Below, piece after piece: positions 1 to 7,201 of a DNA stretch of 7,201 nucleotides. This DNA is from Gemmatimonadota bacterium (GTDB lineage Bacteria; Gemmatimonadota; Gemmatimonadetes; Longimicrobiales; Gaopeijiaceae). The stretch spans positions 1 through 7,201 of the forward strand of contig PWZC01000147.1 of the NCBI GenBank assembly GCA_003567615.1, read 5' to 3'. Below the pieces are notes generated by a model. The model saw only the letters and a list, made by a program, of their open reading frames with translations. It did no database searches and was not told the origin of the DNA. Positions within the stretch are counted from its first letter, which is position 1, and each line of letters begins with the position of its first letter. Made by a program: the position numbers and the translations under genes.

Positions 1-312
1 CACTTCGCTCCGGGTTTCCCTCCACCGGAAACCCTCACGGGTGTTCGGACGGGAGCGGGCGAGCTTCCGGAACGCTTTCAGATCGAGGAAGGGGGGACCG
101 GTCTTCGGTTTCCGCCGTCCACCACACCGGACGCCGTAGCGGTGCTGCAGCGGGCCCAGGAGGCGCTCCGGACGCGGGAGGGCGAGGCCGCCCAACTCTC
201 CGTCACGGTGCAGATCCCCGCCACCCTGGAGGGCGCCGACATCTGGGACCTGCAGGCGGCGCTCAGCCGGGCGGGAATCCGCCGGGTCCGGATCCGTTCG
301 GGGGGAGGGTGA
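1..312 (+). CDS. C-terminal end of an unrecognised protein (5' end outside window)
   Basis: The frame is open from the first base to a TGA at 310-312 and gives 103 residues with the G/C-rich third codon positions expected of a real gene here. I do not recognise the family. The visible part begins with a Pro/Gly-rich stretch, continues with a segment that looks helical (residues about 43-62, including AVAVLQRAQEALRTREG), and ends with an alternating strand/helix/strand pattern (LSVTVQIP, then IWDLQAALSRAGI, then RRVRIRSGGG). This resembles the closing unit of a small alpha/beta domain. No catalytic motif, membrane segment or signal is visible. It runs tail-to-tail into the mscS gene with a 31-base gap, so it belongs to an upstream + strand unit that is not shown. 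An open frame on the other strand (78-464) covers much of it, but that frame also runs into the mscS 3' end and has a low-complexity Pro/Arg/Ser product, so I treat it as a shadow. Confidence 0.6.
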   Translation, partial: HFAPGFPPPETLTGVRTGAGELPERFQIEEGGTGLRFPPSTTPDAVAVLQRAQEALRTREGEAAQLSVTVQIPATLEGADIWDLQAALSRAGIRRVRIRSGGG

Positions 313-319
313 AGGCCGG

Positions 320-336
320 GTCCTGCGCCCCAGGAC
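320..336. terminator. Small hairpin between convergent genes, possible weak terminator
   Basis: GTCCTG (320-325) and CAGGAC (331-336) form a perfect 6-bp stem with a 5-base loop. It lies in the 31-base gap between the stop codons of the partial upstream gene and mscS, where a bidirectional terminator would be expected. No T-run follows on either strand and the stem is short, so it may be chance in GC-rich DNA or only an aid to factor-dependent termination. Confidence 0.3.
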
Positions 337-343
337 GCCGCTG

Positions 344-1186
344 TCAGTCCCAGCTCCCGCCTTCCCGGAACAGATGCACGTCCCGCTGCGGGTAGGGGAT
401 GGAGCAACCCGCCGCCTCCAGGCGCTCCTTCAGTTGCCGCAGGAGGTGCCAGCGAAGGGGCCAATAGTCCGAGGCCTTACACCACGGCCGGACCACGAAA
501 TCCACCGAACTGTCCCCGAGCGCGTGCACCGCCACCGTGGGGGCCGGATCTTCCAGGATCCGTTCGTCGCCGCTCAGGACCTGGAGAATCGTGTCCTGGG
601 CCACCTGCAGATCGTCATCGTAGCCCACTCCCATGATCAGGTCGATGCGGCGGGTGTCGTTGGCCGAGAAGTTCTTGACCGTCTGGCCGTACACCTGGGA
701 ATTGGGCACCACCACCTTCACATTGTCCCCGGTATGCAGGATGGTGGAGAAGATCCCGATTTCCCTGACCGATCCGGCTACTCCTCCCACCTCGACCCAG
801 TTTCCGACCGAGAAGGGGCGGAAGATCAGGATCATCACCCCGGACGCGAAGTTGGAGAGCGTTCCCTGCAGGGCCAGGCCCACCGCAAGGCCGGCGGCAC
901 CGAGAACGGCGATGAAGGACGCGGTGGGAATTCCGAAGATCCCGAGGACGGCGATGAGGACGAAGGCCACCAGACCCCAGTAGATCAGCGCAGCGATGAA
1001 GGGGACGAGGGTCGGGTCCAGGCCCTGACGCCCCAGGCCTGCCCGTACACCACTCCTGATGCGCTTTGCGACCCAGAGTCCCACGACGAGGACAAAGAGG
1101 GCCCCGACGACGCTGAGGCCCCACTGCGCCACCAGGTTCGAGGTGGTCTCCATGGCGGTGCCCAGGGCATCGGTGGTCTGGTTCAT
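344..1186 (-). CDS. mscS: Small-conductance mechanosensitive channel, MscS family
   Basis: The 280-residue product matches the size and layout of E. coli MscS (286 residues), an inner-membrane homoheptamer that opens under membrane tension and releases solutes on hypo-osmotic shock. Three membrane segments are visible: TM1 about 22-42, TM2 about 61-81 and the pore-lining TM3 about 88-120. TM3 carries the family hallmark IAVLGAAGLAVGLALQG (92-108) followed by TLSNFASG. The beta domain follows (FRPFSVGNWVEVGGVAGSV, then IFSTILHTGDN and VVVPNS), and the C-terminal alpha/beta domain ends with PYPQRDVHLF, equivalent to PYPQMDVNF in E. coli. The frame is open 52 codons further upstream, but ATG at 1186 (MNQTTDALGT) gives the family N-terminus; the extension is Arg/Pro-rich. 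The ribosome site is weak: only a purine-rich AAGAAGA sits next to the ATG. The gene diverges from the ketosynthase and converges with the partial upstream gene, so it is probably a single-gene transcript. Confidence 0.95.
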   Translation of the reverse strand: MNQTTDALGTAMETTSNLVAQWGLSVVGALFVLVVGLWVAKRIRSGVRAGLGRQGLDPTLVPFIAALIYWGLVAFVLIAVLGIFGIPTASFIAVLGAAGLAVGLALQGTLSNFASGVMILIFRPFSVGNWVEVGGVAGSVREIGIFSTILHTGDNVKVVVPNSQVYGQTVKNFSANDTRRIDLIMGVGYDDDLQVAQDTILQVLSGDERILEDPAPTVAVHALGDSSVDFVVRPWCKASDYWPLRWHLLRQLKERLEAAGCSIPYPQRDVHLFREGGSWD

Positions 1187-1450
1187 GTCTTCTTGCCTGC
1201 TGAAGTGAAGCGGCGACGATGGAGCATCGCCGGAATTCCGCAGTCTCGGGTTCCGTCCACCCGGCTCATCTTGCCTGAGAAGGTGTTTTCGTGGTCCTGG
1301 ACGGGCAAGGGCCGGACGTCGGAAGGCTCCGCTCCCTTGCATTGCGCCCGGATTTCCATCTATTCGAGGCGCACCTCGTCACACATGGACGATTCGATCC
1401 TGTCGATTGAGCACTCCCGCCCCGGGACAGGGGCGGAGGGAGGATGGCTT
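1187..1450. other. Divergent spacer between mscS and the ketosynthase gene
   Basis: This 264-base spacer must hold the promoters of both genes, but I cannot point to a convincing sigma-70 pair on either strand. The best + strand candidate is TTGCAT (1337-1342), 18 bases, then TATTCG (1361-1366), which matches consensus at only half the positions. Three small inverted repeats are present: CGATG/CATCG (1217-1221 and 1225-1229, 3-base loop), CGAGG/CCTCG (1365-1369 and 1374-1378, 4-base loop) and a longer one at 1417-1436 listed separately. No small gene with a credible ribosome site is seen. Confidence 0.4.
1417..1443 (+). promoter_or_regulatory. Ribosome binding site of the ketosynthase gene with an overlapping GC hairpin
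   Basis: GGAGGGAGG at 1435-1443 is a strong Shine-Dalgarno run 7 bases before the GTG at 1451, and it decides that start over the in-frame ATG at 1385, which has no good site. Just upstream, CCGCCCC (1417-1423) and GGGGCGG (1430-1436) form a perfect 7-bp all-GC stem with a 6-base loop. Its right arm overlaps the first two bases of the Shine-Dalgarno run. It could modulate ribosome access, but short GC stems arise easily by chance in this base composition. Confidence 0.5.
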
Positions 1451-3031
1451 GTGAAGAAGGTTGGCGTATACGGCTGGGGCATCGTGGCGCCCCGGTCACC
1501 CGACATGGACGCGTTTGCCCGGAACCTGGACTCGGCCGAGAGCTGGCTGACTCCCTTCAATGGGTTCGGGCCCGACACCTTCCTCGTCGGTGCTCCTGAG
1601 TTCGACCCTGAGCGCTACCGCCCCTGGGTCGATGCCCGCTTTCCCCCGAACCGCTTCCCCCAGCTCGTCTCCAAGATGGATCCCACCACGCTGTACGCCG
1701 TGGGAGCGTTCATCCAGTCGCTGGAGCAGAACCCCGGGGGGGAGCAGGTGCTCCGCGAACTCGGGAGCGAGGCGCACGTCTATGTGGCCACGGGCCTTGG
1801 CGCCATGCCCACTCTCTATGACGCCTCCCTGCAGTTGGATCGGGCTCAGCGGGAGTGGGACCGGTTCTGGGCTCACCCCGACCGCTGTACCGCGCTGCAG
1901 ACGTATCTGGAGGATCCGGAAGCAGCGGGGGAGGAGCTCGGGGGAAAGGCCCCTCCGCCGTCGCCCGACGGCGTGGAGGACCCACTGGATCGTGCCGACG
2001 CCATCCGAATCTGGAACGCCTTCTGGGCTCCCCGCTCCGACGCGCTCGCACGCTATCTGGACGAACTCGCGGAGGTGGAGGGTCTCTCCGTGTCCGGCGA
2101 CGTGGAGGCGGGAAAGCTGAAGGCCATCCGGAAGAAGGAACGGGCCAAGTCCCAGTTGCAGGAGCGCTGGGGTGCGCCCCCACCCCCCTGGTCGCAGGTG
2201 TCCACCAACGTCCTCTGGAATCTCGGCAATACCCCGGCATCCCAGATTACCATGCTGGGCGGCATCACCGGGCTCTCCTTTGCGCCGGTGGCTGCCTGCT
2301 CCACCTTCGGCTTGTGCCTCAAGCTGGCCATGGACGCCATCCAGCGCGGCGAGGCCCGGGCGGTGGTGGTGGGTGCTACCGACCCCCCTCCTCACCCTCT
2401 CGTCGTGGGCGCCTTCTATCGGGCCCGGGTCCTGTCCGCCGATGGCCAGGTGTCGAAGCCCCTCACCGGGCTTCGGGGGACCCACGTCTCTGGCGGTGCC
2501 GTGGTCTGGATCGTGGGCGAACGGGAGTTCATGGAGGAGAGGGGCTTTGAACCTCTGGGCATGGAGCCCCTGGCGGTGGGCGTCTCCTCCGATGCGGACC
2601 ACATCATCACACCGTCGCGGGAGGGACCCACCGCATCGATCCGTCAGGGTCTGGCTCGCAGCGGCGTGACTCCGGAGGAGGTGGCGTCCTGGGACCTTCA
2701 CGCCACGGCCACGCCCGGGGACTACCTGGAGGTGGAGACCTTGCGGGGGGTGCTACCCGAAGATGTCCTGGTCACCGCTCGAAAGGGCACCTTCGGCCAT
2801 GGCATGGGTGCCGGCGGAGGGTGGGAGCTCACCGCCCAGTACCTGGGTGCCGCCAAGGGGGTCATCCACCCCACCCCGCTGGCCCGCGGCGAGTTGAACG
2901 AGCAGATCCACGGCGTCCATGGTCGTTTCGTCTTCGACGAAGCGTGTCCCAGCCCGGCCGGTGCCCCCCAGGGCAAGCTCTCCATGGGAATCGGCGGCAT
3001 CAATGCCTGCGTGATCTCGCGGCCGCTCTGA
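1451..3031 (+). CDS. Divergent beta-ketoacyl-ACP synthase-like protein with a large insertion
   Basis: This is a thiolase-fold ketosynthase of 526 residues; FabF-type enzymes have about 410. Such enzymes condense an acyl thioester with a malonyl-type extender bound to carrier protein. It starts at GTG with a good ribosome site, giving KKVGVYGWGIVAPRSPDMDAF, the usual N-terminal strand and turn. The catalytic set is visible: Cys283 in APVAACSTFG, His417 in DLHATATPGDYLE, and Lys445/His450 in RKGTFGHGMGAGGG. The glycine-rich C-terminal loop is MGIGGINACVI (512-522). Three oddities stand out. About 110 extra charged, Trp-rich residues (about 128-242) lie between the TGLG strand and the active-site segment. 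The gating motif normally reading GFGG is GIGG, with Ile514 for Phe. The usual RDG loop is RGT (342-344). No carrier protein, reductase, dehydratase or chain-length-factor gene is adjacent, so substrate and pathway are unknown. Ketosynthase fold: very sure. Function: open; pigment, secondary-lipid or polyketide-type chemistry are all possible. Confidence 0.88.
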   Translation: MKKVGVYGWGIVAPRSPDMDAFARNLDSAESWLTPFNGFGPDTFLVGAPEFDPERYRPWVDARFPPNRFPQLVSKMDPTTLYAVGAFIQSLEQNPGGEQVLRELGSEAHVYVATGLGAMPTLYDASLQLDRAQREWDRFWAHPDRCTALQTYLEDPEAAGEELGGKAPPPSPDGVEDPLDRADAIRIWNAFWAPRSDALARYLDELAEVEGLSVSGDVEAGKLKAIRKKERAKSQLQERWGAPPPPWSQVSTNVLWNLGNTPASQITMLGGITGLSFAPVAACSTFGLCLKLAMDAIQRGEARAVVVGATDPPPHPLVVGAFYRARVLSADGQVSKPLTGLRGTHVSGGAVVWIVGEREFMEERGFEPLGMEPLAVGVSSDADHIITPSREGPTASIRQGLARSGVTPEEVASWDLHATATPGDYLEVETLRGVLPEDVLVTARKGTFGHGMGAGGGWELTAQYLGAAKGVIHPTPLARGELNEQIHGVHGRFVFDEACPSPAGAPQGKLSMGIGGINACVISRPL

Positions 3032-3105
3032 TCGAGCCTCCCATCCCTCGCGGCCTTGCGGGGGTGCTGGGCGCTGCCTCCCGGAACCCCTGGAGGTGGT
3101 ACGCC

Positions 3106-3141
3106 AGAAGCCCCCCCGGCCCGCGGGCCGGGGGGGCTTCT
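3106..3141. terminator. Strong bidirectional terminator between convergent genes
   Basis: The 36 bases are a perfect palindrome: AGAAG, a run of seven C, GGCC, central CGCG, GGCC, a run of seven G, CTTCT. Transcribed on either strand it folds into a 16-bp stem with a 4-base loop. It lies 74 bases after the ketosynthase stop and 32 bases after the glnN stop on the other strand, so one element can serve both. The stem base is flanked by A/T-containing AGAAG/CTTCT but lacks a long T-run, as is common for intrinsic terminators of high-GC bacteria. Confidence 0.9.
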
Positions 3142-3173
3142 ACCGCTTCACACGCCGCGCTCGGGCGACGCCA

Positions 3174-5360
<2,187 letters not shown>

Positions 5361-5368
5361 TCAGCGAG

Positions 5369-5373
5369 TCTCC
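5369..5373 (-). promoter_or_regulatory. Ribosome binding site of glnN
   Basis: Read on the - strand this is GGAGA, 8 bases before the ATG at 5360, and it supports that start codon for the glutamine synthetase. Confidence 0.65.
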
Positions 5374-5451
5374 GTGAAGTCGTGTGCGAGATGACCGGGT
5401 ACGGAGGGAATATGACCACGCTTCGGGGGGTGGTGAAGGGGGGATTGGGGG

Positions 5452-5493
5452 TTATTTTGGATAAACTAAATTAACCTAAACAAGATTATCCAA
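5452..5493. promoter_or_regulatory. AT-rich divergent promoter/operator candidate between glnN and the ATPase gene
   Basis: After a G-rich stretch the composition changes abruptly to a short, strongly A/T-rich island, the only one in the window. It contains an 8-bp perfect inverted repeat, TTGGATAA (5457-5464) and TTATCCAA (5486-5493), with 21 bases between the arms. The arm centres lie about 29 bases apart, close to three helical turns, as for a paired regulator site. Inside are repeated CTAAA elements (in ACTAAATTAA and CCTAAAC). The right arm ends on the A of the ATPase start codon, so a bound protein would block that start. The site also lies about 90-130 bases upstream of glnN, where its promoter should be. 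I cannot assign specific -35/-10 boxes. Confidence 0.5.
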
Positions 5494-7052
5494 TGGACAG
5501 ATCGGACCCACTTCCTCCACCGGACGCCGCTCTCGGATCGGGAGGGCCCGACGAGCCTTCTCCCGGGTCGGATGGGGTCGATGTGTCGTCCCCGTCCCGG
5601 GCCATGGCCGAACTCCTCACCGCCCTCACCTCGCCGGAGCCCGGGTGGATCCTGGTCCACGGACCGGCCGGGACCGGAAGAAGCCGCCTCCTCTCCGGCG
5701 CGATCCGGGCCTGCGACGGTCTCCTCTTCCGGGCCTCGCCGCTGGGCGCCGAGGATCTCCTGGACGACTTCAGGGCGCTTCTCCAGGAGCGGCGTGGAGT
5801 CCTGCCGCGACCGGAGGGGCCGGGCTTTCTTCCCGAACCCGGTGGACTCCCCGGATGGCGCAGCCTCCTGGTGGGTCTGGTCGACCACGCGCGGAAGGGA
5901 CGTGGTCCCACAGTGGTGGCCTTCGACGGAGCCCGTTGGCTCCTGGAGAGCCGGAGGCGATGGGCGGCAGAGATGGCCGAAGCCCTGGAGCGTGCCCGCC
6001 GCAGGGGGGCACCGGTGCACATGGTTCTGGTCCTGGACGGGGTGGACCCGGAGTTGCCCGTAGATCTTCCCGTTCCCACCGCCCGGATCCGAACCGGAGC
6101 ATTGGGCCTCCGGGAAGCGGCCGAGGCCCACGGGGGCCGGGAGCCCCTGGAACGGTTCGCTCTCTGGGCCTGCCTGGGCGGTGACCCGTCCCGGCTCCCG
6201 GATGGGGACAGGAGCGACGGGGTGGGCTGGGAGACCGTGGTGGCGACCCGGGTCCTGGCCCGGGACGGGGATCTCTTCGACGCTCCCCTGCAGGAGCTGG
6301 ATCGAGTGTTCCAGAAACCGGCTCGGTACGTCTCGCTGCTCCGCGCGCTATCGGAGGGGCCACTGGACTGGCCTGGGCTGAGGGCCAGGGTTCGGGGCGT
6401 TCAGACCGGGGGCCAGATGGCTCCGTACCTGGCGCGCCTGGAGAGTCTCGGAATCGTGGAGTCACTCCGTCCGCTGGGATCCCCGGAAGGCTCCCGGGAC
6501 CGGCGCTATCGGATCCGGGACCCCTTCCTGGCCTTCTGGATGGGGTGCGTCCTCCCGGTGCGAAGCCTCGTGGATCCCGACGATCCATGGGCTTCGTGGG
6601 TGCGATGGATTCGACCCCAGGTGTCGGAGCACCTGGAGCGGTGCCTCCCCCGGGCCACCGCCGAGTGGTTTCGCCGCCACGCCGACGAGCGATTCTCGGC
6701 TCCCGCCCGGGAGGTGGGTGCCCTTTGGGGAGCGGAGGCGGATTTTCCGGTGGTGGGATGGCTCGCCAACGGACAGATCTGCTATGTGGAGACCGATGCG
6801 TCGGGCCGACTCAGCGGGGCCCGTCTCTTCGATGGTCTGGCGGAGAAGATGCGGCGGACCCGGTACGGGATCGGTCGGCAGGCCCGCACGCCGGTCCTGG
6901 TCCTACCGCGGGGGGTTGATGAGGGGCTCCGGCGCCGCATGGCCAGGGAGCCCCTCACCACGGTCCTGGACCTGGCCGACCTCATGGGTACGGCGGCCCA
7001 CCCCGGAGCCCCCCGGTGGGTGGACGGATCCTGGGCTCAGGAGTCCGGGTAG
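5493..7052 (+). CDS. Archaeal-type P-loop ATPase with winged helix and DUF234-like C-terminal domain
   Basis: The 519-residue product has the layout of the archaeal ATPase (Arch_ATPase plus DUF234) family, whose role is mostly unknown. In order: a Pro/Gly/Asp-rich leader (1-33); a P-loop HGPAGTGRSRLL (56-67); a Walker B-like strand TVVAFDGARWLL (140-151); a sensor-like strand VHMVLVLDG (175-183); the family-typical ERFALWACLGGDPSRL (220-235); a winged helix (about 278-340) ending YRIRDPFLAFW (339-349), a family hallmark; then a DUF234-like, restriction-endonuclease-fold-like region (VGALWGAEADFPVVG, 408-422; ICYVETDAS, 429-437). Key residues are altered: the P-loop Lys is Arg63, Walker B lacks the acidic residue after Asp145, and the nuclease-like E-x-K is ETD. 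No Shine-Dalgarno run precedes the ATG, so the message may be leaderless; ATG at 5604 is a weaker alternative. The exported-protein gene starts 42 bases downstream and is probably co-transcribed. Family: fairly sure. Function: unknown. Confidence 0.78.
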   Translation: MDRSDPLPPPDAALGSGGPDEPSPGSDGVDVSSPSRAMAELLTALTSPEPGWILVHGPAGTGRSRLLSGAIRACDGLLFRASPLGAEDLLDDFRALLQERRGVLPRPEGPGFLPEPGGLPGWRSLLVGLVDHARKGRGPTVVAFDGARWLLESRRRWAAEMAEALERARRRGAPVHMVLVLDGVDPELPVDLPVPTARIRTGALGLREAAEAHGGREPLERFALWACLGGDPSRLPDGDRSDGVGWETVVATRVLARDGDLFDAPLQELDRVFQKPARYVSLLRALSEGPLDWPGLRARVRGVQTGGQMAPYLARLESLGIVESLRPLGSPEGSRDRRYRIRDPFLAFWMGCVLPVRSLVDPDDPWASWVRWIRPQVSEHLERCLPRATAEWFRRHADERFSAPAREVGALWGAEADFPVVGWLANGQICYVETDASGRLSGARLFDGLAEKMRRTRYGIGRQARTPVLVLPRGVDEGLRRRMAREPLTTVLDLADLMGTAAHPGAPRWVDGSWAQESG

Positions 7053-7094
7053 CGACCCATCCGACGCTCTGCCCTTCACCCCCATCCCATTCCC

Positions 7095-7201
7095 ATGCCT
7101 CGCCCACGCTTCGCCCTCGTTTCCTTCCTCTTTCTCTGGGTCTTGCTTTCGGCCCCGGCCGTTCCGGGACCCGAGGGTGCGGCGTCCCCCGGGTCCCCAG
7201 G
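7095..7201 (+). CDS. Start of an exported protein (3' end outside window)
   Basis: The ATG at 7095 opens a frame that runs to the window end and begins with a textbook signal peptide: basic n-region MPRPR, hydrophobic core FALVSFLFLWVLLSAPAV (6-23), then a small-residue, Pro/Gly-rich region (PGPEGAASPGSPG) where cleavage, possibly after APAV or EGAA, would be expected. There is no lipobox Cys in the visible part. The gene starts 42 bases after the ATPase stop and happens to be in the same reading frame. No other ATG, GTG or TTG lies in frame between that stop and 7095. I see no clear Shine-Dalgarno site. Only 35 residues are visible, so the mature protein cannot be identified; the same-strand spacing suggests an operon with the ATPase. 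Confidence 0.68.
   Translation, partial: MPRPRFALVSFLFLWVLLSAPAVPGPEGAASPGSP

Noticed and set aside
78..464. A 128-codon - strand open frame over the partial first gene.
   Set aside because: It overlaps the 3' end of mscS in another frame and has low-complexity composition without a ribosome site; the + strand frame fits better.
1187..1342. A 52-codon N-terminal extension of MscS starting at 1342.
   Set aside because: The extension is Arg/Pro/Ser-rich and without family similarity; the start at 1186 gives the standard MscS N-terminus and length.
374..1450. A long + strand open frame that would extend the ketosynthase upstream by 359 codons, across the mscS region.
   Set aside because: It is the antisense of the clearly real mscS gene, its translation is His/Asp/Arg-rich low-complexity sequence, and the ketosynthase N-terminus and a strong ribosome site mark GTG 1451 as the start.
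1385..1450. ATG at 1385 as an alternative ketosynthase start.
   Set aside because: It adds 22 residues that do not fit the family N-terminus and has no good Shine-Dalgarno sequence, whereas GTG 1451 has one at ideal spacing.
1496..2701. A 401-codon open frame on the - strand opposite the ketosynthase.
   Set aside because: It is a shadow of GC-rich codon usage; the + strand frame carries the full set of ketosynthase motifs.
3106..3141. The perfect 36-base palindrome as a mobile-element end or recombination site.
   Set aside because: It sits between two convergent stop codons, folds as a classic GC-rich terminator, has no partner copy in the window, and no transposase or target duplication is present.
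5770..6588. A 272-codon - strand open frame opposite the ATPase gene.
   Set aside because: The product is Pro/Gly/Arg-rich low complexity, as expected for antisense of high-GC coding DNA.

Overview
This is a high-GC bacterial chromosome segment (clearly GC-rich by eye, with strongly G/C-biased third codon positions). It holds four complete genes and two cut by the window edges. I see no rRNA, tRNA, CRISPR array, insertion sequence or phage gene. A type III glutamine synthetase, a stand-alone divergent ketosynthase and an archaeal-type (DUF234-like) ATPase in a very GC-rich background fit Gemmatimonadota or a related environmental phylum. That placement is inference, not proof.

Layout: (1) 1-312, + strand, the last 103 codons of an unrecognised protein. 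(2) 344-1186, - strand, a small-conductance mechanosensitive channel (MscS), tail-to-tail with gene 1 across 31 bases holding a small hairpin. (3) 1451-3031, + strand, a 526-residue thiolase-fold ketosynthase with an intact Cys-His-His set but an extra insertion of about 110 residues; it diverges from mscS across a 264-base spacer. (4) A perfect 36-base palindrome at 3106-3141, the shared terminator between the ketosynthase and (5) 3174-5360, - strand, a complete type III glutamine synthetase (GlnN). (6) A 132-base divergent spacer with G-rich tracts and then a sharply AT-rich island carrying an 8-bp inverted repeat that runs into the next start codon. (7) 5493-7052, + strand, a 519-residue P-loop ATPase of the archaeal-ATPase/DUF234 type whose ATPase and nuclease-like motifs all look degenerate. 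(8) 7095-7201, + strand, the signal peptide and first residues of an exported protein, cut by the window end.

The genes do not form one obvious pathway. MscS (osmotic release valve) and GlnN (ammonium assimilation) are housekeeping functions with independent promoters. The less ordinary parts are the ketosynthase, which has no ACP, reductase or other fatty-acid/polyketide partner nearby, and the ATPase with its exported-protein neighbour. I do not see a clear new multi-gene system. The best leads are the ketosynthase with its repeated-motif insertion and changed gating loop, and the motif-degenerate ATPase behind an AT-rich operator-like element.
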